Shown piece after piece: positions 43,738 to 50,864 of a DNA stretch of 51,444 nt. A model generated the notes under the pieces. It searched no databases and was not told the DNA's origin. It was given only the letters and a program-made list of their open reading frames with translations. Every line of letters starts with the position of its first letter. Positions within the stretch are counted from its first letter, which is position 1. The translations under genes were made by a program, and so were the position numbers. Origin of the DNA: Muribaculaceae bacterium (GTDB lineage: Bacteria > Bacillota > Clostridia > Lachnospirales > Lachnospiraceae); contig JAMPHJ010000005.1 in the NCBI GenBank assembly GCA_023663465.1, positions 1-51,444 of the forward strand. The letters are read 5' to 3'.

Positions 43738-44802
43738 ATGGTTATTAACATGGGCGTAACTGAGATTATTTTAATAATAGCAGGTGTTATTGCTTTTGCA
43801 TTAGGATATATTCTGCCTACCCGGAAGAGGAATATGGATGAGGAACTCCAGTTAATCAGTGAGGACGAGGTGCGCAAGCTGATTGACAGGGAAACCGAGG
43901 GCGTAAAAGAGCATATTGCGGATATTGTGGATGAGACAATTACTTATGCCATGGAAAAAGCGGAACGCTCCATGGAACGGCTGACCAATGAGAAAATCAT
44001 GGCAATCAACGAATATTCTGATACGGTGATAGAAGAAATCAATAAGAATCATAAAGAGGTTCTCTTTTTATACGATATGCTGAACGACAAAGATGAAAAT
44101 CTAAAGAGTGTCGTTTCCGAGTCTATGAAGTTAGCGGAAGAGATTAAGCAGACTGTCAGGGATGCGGAAATTACAGCAGGAGAAACCCAGGATGCTCTAA
44201 AAGAAACGCAGGAAGCTCTTGTAGAAATGCAGGAAGCTCTTATAGAGATACAAGAAGCTGTGAAACGCAGGGCGGCAGCGGTAGCCGAAATGCCTGATAT
44301 CGCACCGGCTCATGCGCCCCAGATGGCGGAAGTACAAGAGCCTGTCAGAAACGTGGCGCCGCAGACAGTGGACATGCCAGAACTGGAAATGGAGGCTCCA
44401 ATGGTGGAAAACCCGGAAGCGGAAACCTTTGTTCCTTTTATTCCACAGAGGGTAGAGATTGTCCACGGAGCCGAAGGGGATTATGTGGCGTCGGAGCAGC
44501 CGGAGTTACCGGTGCAGGAGCTTTTTGATTTTGCCCCTGCAGAGAAGAGCAGCGTAAATGCGGAAAGAGTCATGGAGGAGTACCGGGAAGAAACGCCTGA
44601 TTATGGGACTTTCCGGGATAGGTCAGAGGAAATCAAATCCGTGGATCTTCGGTTTGTCAGCGGAAAAGAAAATACAAGAAACAGTAACGATAGGATTTTG
44701 GAACTGCATAAGGCAGGAAAATCCAATATGGCGATAGCCAGGGAACTGGGTCTTGGAATCGGGGAAGTGAAACTGGTCATCGATTTGTTTGAAGGATTAT
44801 AA
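43738..44802 (+). CDS. DUF6115-like membrane coiled-coil protein in the SwrB position
   Basis: A 354-residue protein with one N-terminal membrane helix (about residues 8-25), a long coiled coil (about 40-180) containing repeated QEALxExQEAL hexamer-like units, a Pro/Glu/Met-rich middle, and a C-terminal helix-turn-helix-like segment (ILELHKAGKSNMAIARELGL, about 321-340). The ending resembles what I recall of DUF6115. In B. subtilis the gene between sigD and rpsB is swrB, which activates basal-body maturation; topology here matches. Homology is inference. ATG 43738 or 43750 could be used; neither has ideal spacing. Confidence 0.8.
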   Translation: MVINMGVTEIILIIAGVIAFALGYILPTRKRNMDEELQLISEDEVRKLIDRETEGVKEHIADIVDETITYAMEKAERSMERLTNEKIMAINEYSDTVIEEINKNHKEVLFLYDMLNDKDENLKSVVSESMKLAEEIKQTVRDAEITAGETQDALKETQEALVEMQEALIEIQEAVKRRAAAVAEMPDIAPAHAPQMAEVQEPVRNVAPQTVDMPELEMEAPMVENPEAETFVPFIPQRVEIVHGAEGDYVASEQPELPVQELFDFAPAEKSSVNAERVMEEYREETPDYGTFRDRSEEIKSVDLRFVSGKENTRNSNDRILELHKAGKSNMAIARELGLGIGEVKLVIDLFEGL

Positions 44803-44815
44803 TGGCAGGTGGCTT

Positions 44816-45514
44816 ATGGAATTGAAATATTATTTACGGGGGCTTGGGCTTGGCATTGTGGTGACGGCGATTATCATGGGCATCGCATCTTCAAGAGGAC
44901 GGAAAATGACGGATGCGGAAATTATCGCCAGGGCCAGGCAGCTTGGAATGACAGAAAATACGGTTTTGACGGACAACGCCGGCAAGGATGATGCGTCAGA
45001 AGACTTATCCGGGGAACAGGACGCCGATACGGATGGGAACGAGTCAGGAAACGATGCAGCGGATAACTCTGCTGGAAATGATACGGCAGAAAATCCCCCG
45101 GCGGATGAAAATCCCGGACAGGATAATGCAGGCAGTGATGAAGCGCTAACGTCTGATACGGATAGGGAAAATCGCGATTCGGAGACTCCAGGAGGGGCAG
45201 ACGCCCCAGAAGAAGAGAATGCTGCGGGAGAAACAGACGGGTCAAAGAAGCCGGATGATTCGGAAAATGAAGATTTAGAAGAGACAGACACCCATAAGAC
45301 GTCGAAGGCAGTCGTTATTGTCATCGGAAGCGGCGACGGTTCCTATGCCGCCAGCAAAAAATTGGAAGATGCAGGCGCAATCGCTTCGGCGGCGGATTTT
45401 GATACATTCTTATGTGAGAACGGCTATGACAAGAAAATCCGGACGGGAACCTATACAATTCCCGCCAATGCCAGCGAAGAGCAGATGGCGCGGATTATTA
45501 CGGGAGCCGAATAA
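44816..45514 (+). CDS. MltG/YceG N-domain-like membrane protein without catalytic domain
   Basis: A 232-residue protein. It has an N-terminal membrane helix (about residues 9-24), a MTDAEIIARARQLGM segment, a very acidic Asp/Asn/Glu linker (about 60-160), and a C-terminal domain (about 163-230) resembling the LysM-like part of endolytic transglycosylase MltG (GDGSYAASKKLEDAGAIASA, then RTGTYTIPANASEEQM). The transglycosylase domain is absent, so a peptidoglycan-binding or regulatory role is more likely than catalysis. ATG 44816 is supported by AGGTGG. Confidence 0.72.
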   Translation: MELKYYLRGLGLGIVVTAIIMGIASSRGRKMTDAEIIARARQLGMTENTVLTDNAGKDDASEDLSGEQDADTDGNESGNDAADNSAGNDTAENPPADENPGQDNAGSDEALTSDTDRENRDSETPGGADAPEEENAAGETDGSKKPDDSENEDLEETDTHKTSKAVVIVIGSGDGSYAASKKLEDAGAIASAADFDTFLCENGYDKKIRTGTYTIPANASEEQMARIITGAE

Positions 45515-45519
45515 AAGGC

Positions 45520-45548
45520 TTGCATAATGAGGGGTTTTATGGTATAGT
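45520..45548 (+). promoter_or_regulatory. Sigma-A promoter for rpsB-tsf
   Basis: TTGCAT (45520-45525), a 17-base spacer and TATAGT (45543-45548) preceded by TG (extended -10, TGGTATAGT). This gives a transcript start near 45555 and a leader of about 140 bases. Confidence 0.8.
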
Positions 45549-45554
45549 ATCTAA

Positions 45555-45693
45555 GCGTGTCTGGATAATCATACCATGCACCATAAAAAACACATGTGCC
45601 CATGACCCGTTGGTGCTTCTGGGTAAGAAGTTAGCGGGCAGACAGTTTCGTCTAAGGCATATGGAAGAAAACAACTAAATGGAGGAAAGAAAC
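45555..45693 (+). ncRNA. Structured rpsB leader, possible S2 autoregulatory element
   Basis: The leader contains nested pairings: GCACC (45578-45582) with GGTGC (45612-45616), GCCC (45598-45601) or CCCG (45606-45609) with the downstream GGGC/CGGG (45635-45639), a perfect CTTCT-GGGTA-AGAAG hairpin (45616-45630), and an AGAC-AGTTTC-GTCT hairpin (45640-45653). The two ways of pairing the C-runs and the long untranslated length fit a ribosomal-protein leader. No family match could be tested. Confidence 0.5.
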
Positions 45694-46467
45694 ATGAGCG
45701 TTATTTCAATGAAGCAGTTATTAGAAGCAGGTGTTCACTTCGGACACCAGACAAGAAGATGGAACCCCAAAATGGCTCCGTATATCTTTACAGAGAGAAA
45801 CGGTATCCACATCATTGACTTACAGAAATCCGTAGGGAAAGTGGACGAAGCATACAGAGCTGTATTCGATGTGGCTTCCCAGGGCGGAACTATTCTTTTC
45901 GTCGGCACGAAGAAACAGGCGCAGGACGCTGTCAAGACAGAAGCGGAACGCTGTGGAATGTATTATGTAAACGAGAGATGGCTGGGCGGAATGCTGACCA
46001 ACTTCAAGACAATCCAGTCCAGAATCGAAAGACTGAAAGCAATTGAAACCATGTCGGAAGACGGCACGTTTGAAGTGCTTCCCAAGAAAGAGGTTATCAA
46101 ACTCAGAAAAGAATGGGAAAAATTAGAGAAAAACCTGGGCGGAATCAAAGAAATGACAAGGATTCCCGACTGTATTTTTGTAGTAGACCCTAAGAAGGAA
46201 AAAATCTGCGTACAGGAAGCGCATACCCTTGGCATTACGTTGATTGGTATCGGCGATACGAACTGCGACCCGGAAGAACTGGATTATATTATTCCGGGGA
46301 ATGATGATGCAATCCGGGCAGTGAAACTGATTGTTTCCAAAATGGCGGACGCTGTTATTGAAGCCAACCAGGGCGAAGAAAATTATGTAGAAGAAACAGA
46401 TAACGCCGCACAGGAAGCTGCAGCAGAAGAGGACACTGTTACAGAAGCACAAAACACGGAAGCATAA
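45694..46467 (+). CDS. rpsB: 30S ribosomal protein S2
   Basis: Structural protein of the small ribosomal subunit. The 257-residue product begins [26 protein letters not shown] and contains the VDPKKE and GIGDTNCDP motifs. The last 35 residues are an acidic Glu/Ala/Asn tail beyond the conserved core. ATG 45694 follows GGAGG at 45681-45685; an in-frame ATG at 45679 overlaps that site and is not used. Confidence 0.99.
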   Translation: MSVISMKQLLEAGVHFGHQTRRWNPKMAPYIFTERNGIHIIDLQKSVGKVDEAYRAVFDVASQGGTILFVGTKKQAQDAVKTEAERCGMYYVNERWLGGMLTNFKTIQSRIERLKAIETMSEDGTFEVLPKKEVIKLRKEWEKLEKNLGGIKEMTRIPDCIFVVDPKKEKICVQEAHTLGITLIGIGDTNCDPEELDYIIPGNDDAIRAVKLIVSKMADAVIEANQGEENYVEETDNAAQEAAAEEDTVTEAQNTEA

Positions 46468-46503
46468 GGAAAAGGAAAGATAAATAGTAGGAGGAAAATA
46501 TCG

Positions 46504-47442
46504 ATGGCTATCACAGCAGCAATGGTAAAAGAATTAAGAGAAATGACCGATGCGGGCATGATGGATTGTAAAAAGGCGCTCGTTGAGACCGACGGCGATA
46601 TGGAAGCAGCGGTTGAGTATCTGAGAAAGAACGGACAGGCAAAAGCAGAAAAGAAAGCTGGCAGAATCGCGGCGGAAGGGCTTTGCCGTGTTGCAATAAA
46701 AGACGACAAGACGGCAGCAGTCGTAGAAGTCAATTCTGAGACGGATTTCGTAGCGAAAAATGAAGACTTCCAGGCATATGTAGAAGCAGTTGCCACACAG
46801 GCAGTTAATTCTAATGCAGCTGACTTAGACGCTTTTCTGGCGGAAAGCTGGCATCTGGATACTTCTAAGACCGTCAAAGATGCGCTTGTTGATAAAATTG
46901 CGGTTATTGGCGAGAATTTAAGTATCAGAAGGTTCCAGAAAGTCGTTGCAGCAGACGGCTGCGCAGTAACTTATGTACATGGCGGCGGCAGAATCGGCGT
47001 TATCGTGGAAGCAGCTACCGATGTTGTAAACGATGGTGTGAAAGAGGCGCTGACGAATCTTGCAATGCAGGTTGCCGCATTAAATCCGAAATATGTTTCT
47101 ACGGATGATGTATCCGAGGAATATAAGGCGCATGAAAAAGAGATTCTTGCAGAGCAGATTAAGAACGACCCGAAGATGGCAGGAAAGCCGGAAAAAGTTA
47201 TCGAAGGCGCTGTCAACGGACGTCTGAACAAAGAATTAAAAGAAGTATGTCTCTTAGAGCAGGTATATGTTAAAGCGGAAGACGGCAAACAGCCGGTGGC
47301 AAAATATATCGAGCAGGTTGCGAAAGAGAACAATGCGAACCTTTCCATCAAATCTTTCGTCCGTTTTGAGACCGGCGAAGGCATTGAGAAAAAGGAAGAG
47401 AATTTCGCGGAAGAAGTAGCGAAGCAGATGGCAGGAAATTAA
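46504..47442 (+). CDS. tsf: Elongation factor Ts
   Basis: Nucleotide exchange factor that regenerates EF-Tu-GTP. The 312-residue protein has the N-terminal UBA domain (VKELREMTDAGMMDCKKAL), the TDFVAKN motif (about residue 81) and two subdomains of the core. TAGGAGG precedes the ATG. The rpsB-tsf pairing is universal in Firmicutes. Confidence 0.99.
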   Translation: MAITAAMVKELREMTDAGMMDCKKALVETDGDMEAAVEYLRKNGQAKAEKKAGRIAAEGLCRVAIKDDKTAAVVEVNSETDFVAKNEDFQAYVEAVATQAVNSNAADLDAFLAESWHLDTSKTVKDALVDKIAVIGENLSIRRFQKVVAADGCAVTYVHGGGRIGVIVEAATDVVNDGVKEALTNLAMQVAALNPKYVSTDDVSEEYKAHEKEILAEQIKNDPKMAGKPEKVIEGAVNGRLNKELKEVCLLEQVYVKAEDGKQPVAKYIEQVAKENNANLSIKSFVRFETGEGIEKKEENFAEEVAKQMAGN

Positions 47443-47463
47443 AAAATACAGAAATGAACCGAT

Positions 47464-47506
47464 AAGACATCATTACTTGTTATAGGAGTAATGGTGTCTT
47501 TCTTCT
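47464..47506 (+). terminator. Intrinsic terminator after tsf
   Basis: AAGACATCATTACT (47464-47477) pairs with AGTAATGGTGTCTT (47487-47500), a 14-bp stem with one U-G pair and a 9-base loop, followed by TCTTCT. The tail is pyrimidine-rich rather than a pure U-run. Confidence 0.8.
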
Positions 47507-47507
47507 A

Positions 47508-47535
47508 TAAAGAAATTCCTCCAATCTGCCGATAT
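47508..47535 (+). promoter_or_regulatory. Sigma-D (sigma-28) promoter, near-consensus
   Basis: TAAA (47508-47511) and GCCGATAT (47528-47535) are separated by 16 bases. The -10 octamer is a perfect match to the Bacillus sigma-D consensus TAAA-N14-16-GCCGATAT. It is intergenic, immediately after the tsf terminator and about 100 bases ahead of the DUF6033-like gene. It is the only such intergenic match I found in the window. Confidence 0.85.
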
Positions 47536-47548
47536 ATCAGATAAGAGT

Positions 47549-47578
47549 CGTTATGGAACAATACAAAATTTCATAACG
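47549..47578 (+). other. 5'-UTR hairpin downstream of the sigma-D promoter
   Basis: CGTTATGGAA pairs with TTTCATAACG (one G-U pair) around a 10-base A-rich loop, about 10 bases into the predicted transcript. It has no U-tract after it, so it is not a terminator. It could stabilise the mRNA 5' end or bind a regulator. Confidence 0.6.
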
Positions 47579-47638
47579 GGTGTAATATTATCATATTATA
47601 GAAACGGATTTCGCACACAGTCAAAGGAGGACGAGCAA

Positions 47639-48340
47639 ATGAGTAAAATCGAGGGGTATAGCGTATACCAGAACAATTATGCATCTAGTGCAGTAAAGAG
47701 CCGGAATGCAAAAGACGCGAAGAAGACGGATGAGACCAAGAAAAATGAGAAAAAAGAGAACCCGGTACAGTTGAGCCAGAAAGCAAAGAAACTGTTGGAA
47801 AAACTGCAGAAAACTTACGGCAATATGGATTTTATCGTTGCCGATTATGCCAGTGACGAAGAGGCGTCTGCATATCTGGCAAGGGGCACGAAGGAATACA
47901 GCGTTCTGCTTGATCCAGAAACTTTAGAAGAAATGGCGTCCGACGATACAGTATTGGAAGAACAGATCGGCGTTTTGGAAGATGCAGTCGGACAGCTAAA
48001 AGATATGAAAGAACAGTTAGGGGACAAGAAAGACGAAGTGACGCATCTTGGCGTATCCATTGATAAGGATGGCAGCGTATCTTATTTTGCCGATTTGGAA
48101 AAGGCAGGGGAAAAGCAGAAAGAATGGATAGAAAAGACGCTGGAAAATAAGAAAGAAGAGAGAAGTGAACGGGAAAAGAAAGCGCAGGAAGAACTGGCGG
48201 CGCATGAGAGAACACAGAAGACGAGTGTGCGCGCGGATTCCGTAGAGGAATTACTTGAGAAAATCCGTACGCTGGATTGGGATCAGGTAAAATCCGAGGA
48301 AAAACAGGAAACCGGAGGAAGGTTTGATTTTAGTATCTAA
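47639..48340 (+). CDS. DUF6033-like protein, predicted sigma-D regulon member
   Basis: A 233-residue hydrophilic protein that I recognise only as similar to DUF6033 proteins of Lachnospiraceae (from memory). The N-terminus MSKIEGYSVYQNNYASSAVK is followed by Lys-rich sequence and by PVQLSQKAKKLLEKLQKTYGNMDFIVADYAS (shown by its parts at about residues 41-72). The second half is a charged coiled coil (about 140-195). It ends GGRFDFSI. There is no signal peptide. The N-terminal pattern, with a LSQKAKKLLEKL-type helix, is reminiscent of flagellar axial or chaperone-associated proteins, but this is inference. AAAGGAGG precedes the ATG. Confidence 0.8.
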   Translation: MSKIEGYSVYQNNYASSAVKSRNAKDAKKTDETKKNEKKENPVQLSQKAKKLLEKLQKTYGNMDFIVADYASDEEASAYLARGTKEYSVLLDPETLEEMASDDTVLEEQIGVLEDAVGQLKDMKEQLGDKKDEVTHLGVSIDKDGSVSYFADLEKAGEKQKEWIEKTLENKKEERSEREKKAQEELAAHERTQKTSVRADSVEELLEKIRTLDWDQVKSEEKQETGGRFDFSI

Positions 48341-48369
48341 GATTTTAGGATATAAGAGGACGGACAGTC

Positions 48370-49989
48370 ATGGAAAATTTAAGAAATGAGACGGTTCCCG
48401 TAAGAGAGGGTATCTTGCGGAAGAAATATTATCTTTATCTTACGGAGTTTTTTGCGGGAATGTCGGTAATGGCAGTGGAGCTTGGCGCAAGCCGGCTCCT
48501 TGCTCCGTATTTCAGCTCTTCGCAGATTGTATGGACAATTATCATCGGGACGATTATGATTGCCATGGCGCTTGGCAATATCTGGGGCGGCAGGAGCGCG
48601 GACAAAAATCCGGATCCGGACAGGCTTTATGTCCGGATTATCATAGCGGCAATCTGGATTGCGGCGATTCCGGTCGTGGGCAAATACATTATTATAGGAA
48701 TTTCGGCGGCGCTGGTTTTTACGATTAGCAATCAGTTTTTAGTCTGCGCGGCTTTTTTGGCGTGTATGGTTATTTTTGTGTTTCCGCTGTTTTTGCTGGG
48801 GACGGTAACGCCGTCTTTGGTGAAGTATACGGTGGACAGCTTAGATGAGAGCGGAAAAACGGTAGGGTCGCTTGGCGCGTTTAATACGATTGGAAGCATT
48901 ATTGGGACATTCCTGCCCACATTTGTGACGATTCCGACAGTGGGCACGTCCGTCACATTTCTAATTTTTGCAGGGATACTGCTGGCGCTTTCCGCCATCT
49001 ATTTTATCAGTACGAAAAGGAAAAAAGGACAATTAATAGCGGGTGTTATATTATATATCATATGCTGTATATCCGGGGCTTCCAACAGTTTTGCATTCTG
49101 GGAAAAGGACTTATTATACGAAGGCGAGTCCATCTACAATTATCTGCAGGTAAAGGAAACGCCGGACAGCGTTATTTTATCGACGAATGTACTGTTTGGC
49201 GTGCAGTCCATCATGAAAAAAGAGGGCGGCGCCACGGGAATGTACTATGACTATGCAATGGCTGCGCCGCTGATGGCGGGAGCCTCGGACGGGGATATTT
49301 TGATTCTGGGTATGGGAACCGGAACATACGCCAGGCAGTGTCAGCGTTATTACGAAGGAGCTTTTGTGGAAGGCGTGGAAATCGACCAGAAGATAACGGA
49401 TTTATCGGGAACGTATTTTGATCTGCCTTCTTCGGTGCCGGTGACGACTTATGACGGGCGCAGTTTCCTGGCAGCGGATAAAAAGCTCTACGATGTGATT
49501 ATGGTGGACGCCTATCAGGATATTACGATTCCGTTCCAGATGTCGTCCGTGGAATTTTTTACTTTGGTCAAAGAGCATCTGAAGGAAAACGGCGTTATGG
49601 TCGTCAATATGAATATGCATTCCGATAGGGAAGGAAATATCAACGAATATCTGTCGGATACGATTGCTGCTGTTTTTGAGAATGTATATACCGTGGACGT
49701 GTCAGGTTCCACTAACCGGGAACTTTTTGCCACGCAGAATGAGGATATGCTGGCGGAGTTTGAAGCTGGCAGAAGCGAGGTTGCGGATGAGCAGCTGCAA
49801 AAGATGCTTGCAAAGACCGCGGAGGGCATTCTTCCTTATGAAAAGGGGGAATATCTGCTGACGGATGATAAAGCGCCCGTCGAACTGCTGGGAATGCAGG
49901 TCATAGACGATTTGATTAAACGGGAGTTAGTTTATTATAAACAGGTATTTAAAGAGGAAGGAATCGAAGGTCTGCTGCGGGGATTTTAA
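48370..49989 (+). CDS. Fused MFS-like transporter/spermidine-synthase-like protein
   Basis: A 539-residue two-part protein. Residues about 20-245 contain eight or so membrane helices with the ELGASRLLAPYFSSSQIVW and LGTVTPSLVKY motifs typical of the fused MFS/spermidine synthase family. Residues about 255-500 form a Rossmann methyltransferase-like fold with ILGMGTGTYARQC (about 312-324), GVEIDQKI and a VDAYQD motif at the spermidine-synthase active-site position. Substrate is unknown; aminopropyl transfer cannot be assumed. It lies 29 bases after the DUF6033-like gene with no promoter or terminator between, so it is probably on the same sigma-D transcript. Confidence 0.88.
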   Translation: MENLRNETVPVREGILRKKYYLYLTEFFAGMSVMAVELGASRLLAPYFSSSQIVWTIIIGTIMIAMALGNIWGGRSADKNPDPDRLYVRIIIAAIWIAAIPVVGKYIIIGISAALVFTISNQFLVCAAFLACMVIFVFPLFLLGTVTPSLVKYTVDSLDESGKTVGSLGAFNTIGSIIGTFLPTFVTIPTVGTSVTFLIFAGILLALSAIYFISTKRKKGQLIAGVILYIICCISGASNSFAFWEKDLLYEGESIYNYLQVKETPDSVILSTNVLFGVQSIMKKEGGATGMYYDYAMAAPLMAGASDGDILILGMGTGTYARQCQRYYEGAFVEGVEIDQKITDLSGTYFDLPSSVPVTTYDGRSFLAADKKLYDVIMVDAYQDITIPFQMSSVEFFTLVKEHLKENGVMVVNMNMHSDREGNINEYLSDTIAAVFENVYTVDVSGSTNRELFATQNEDMLAEFEAGRSEVADEQLQKMLAKTAEGILPYEKGEYLLTDDKAPVELLGMQVIDDLIKRELVYYKQVFKEEGIEGLLRGF

Positions 49990-50078
49990 AAAAGGGCGTT
50001 TAAAAAGTTTCTTTTCGGAGATGCTAAAGAAAAAGCAGGATATGGAAAGCGGCATATCCGGAAAGGAAACAGTCAAAG

Positions 50079-50681
50079 ATGGAATTGAAAAACAGCGTGA
50101 CCAAAGAGAATCTGATGCGTGCCTTCGCGGGGGAAAGCCAGGCGAGAAACCGTTATACCATTGCTGCGGGACAGGCAAGAGAGGAAAAATTGTATGTTAT
50201 TGAAGCGGTATTTCGTTTTACCGCCAAGCAGGAAAAAGAACATGCGGAGGTTTTTTACCGCTATTTAAGTGAGATGGCAGGGGAAAATATCGCCATAGAC
50301 GGCGCATATCCGGTGGATATATCCAATGATGCCGCTTCCCTTCTGCGGATGGCGCAGCACAATGAGTACGAAGAGCATGACGATGTATATCAGAATTTTG
50401 CCAGGAAAGCGGAAGAGGAAGGGTTTTCTCATATAGCGGATTCTTTTAGACAGATTGCGGAAATTGAGAAGATTCATGGAAATCGTTTCGGTCAGTTTGC
50501 CGAGTGGTTGGAGCAGGGTAAGCTCTTCGTATCCGATGTGGAAACGGCGTGGATGTGCATGGAGTGCGGACATATTTACCGTGGTACGCAGGTGCCGCCG
50601 GTCTGTCCGGTCTGTCACAATGACAGGGGTTATTTTGTCCGGCTGGAACTGGCGCCCTATACGGGGGACTGTTGTATGTAG
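50079..50681 (+). CDS. Rubrerythrin
   Basis: Non-haem iron peroxidase that reduces hydrogen peroxide in anaerobes. The 200-residue protein has the diiron four-helix domain (about residues 1-150, with the E-x-x-x-R start AFAGESQARNRY, an EKEHAEVFYRY helix and a EIEKIHGNRF helix) and a C-terminal rubredoxin-like iron site (CMECGHIY, about 166; CPVCHND, about 182). The domain order is that of classical rubrerythrin. The ribosome site is weak (AAAGG about 17 bases ahead; CAAAG nearer). Confidence 0.96.
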   Translation: MELKNSVTKENLMRAFAGESQARNRYTIAAGQAREEKLYVIEAVFRFTAKQEKEHAEVFYRYLSEMAGENIAIDGAYPVDISNDAASLLRMAQHNEYEEHDDVYQNFARKAEEEGFSHIADSFRQIAEIEKIHGNRFGQFAEWLEQGKLFVSDVETAWMCMECGHIYRGTQVPPVCPVCHNDRGYFVRLELAPYTGDCCM

Positions 50682-50704
50682 ACTTGTTAAAAGAGCATTG
50701 CAGC

Positions 50705-50747
50705 GAAAGGAGATTCCTATTTTAGATAGGAGTCTCCCTTTATTTGT
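50705..50747 (+). terminator. Intrinsic terminator after rubrerythrin
   Basis: GGAGATTCCTAT pairs with ATAGGAGTCTCC (one U-G pair) around a short TTTAG loop, followed by CCTTTATTTG. The flanking AAAGG/CCTTT extends the stem with a bulge. Confidence 0.8.
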
Positions 50748-50787
50748 CCAATTTTTATCTGCTCCTCAAAAAAATTTCCTAATCTTT

Positions 50788-50817
50788 TTCATAAAATTCC
50801 TTTGCGTAACTTATAAT
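50788..50817 (+). promoter_or_regulatory. Probable sigma-A promoter for the deacetylase gene
   Basis: TTCATA (50788-50793) and consensus TATAAT (50812-50817) with an 18-base spacer. An alternative is TTGCGT (50802-50807) with TATTAT (50824-50829), 16 bases apart. Either would give a short leader. Confidence 0.45.
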
Positions 50818-50864
50818 ATGTGTTATTATATATAAGAATATGGAAAGCTTAGGAGCCGATGGAA

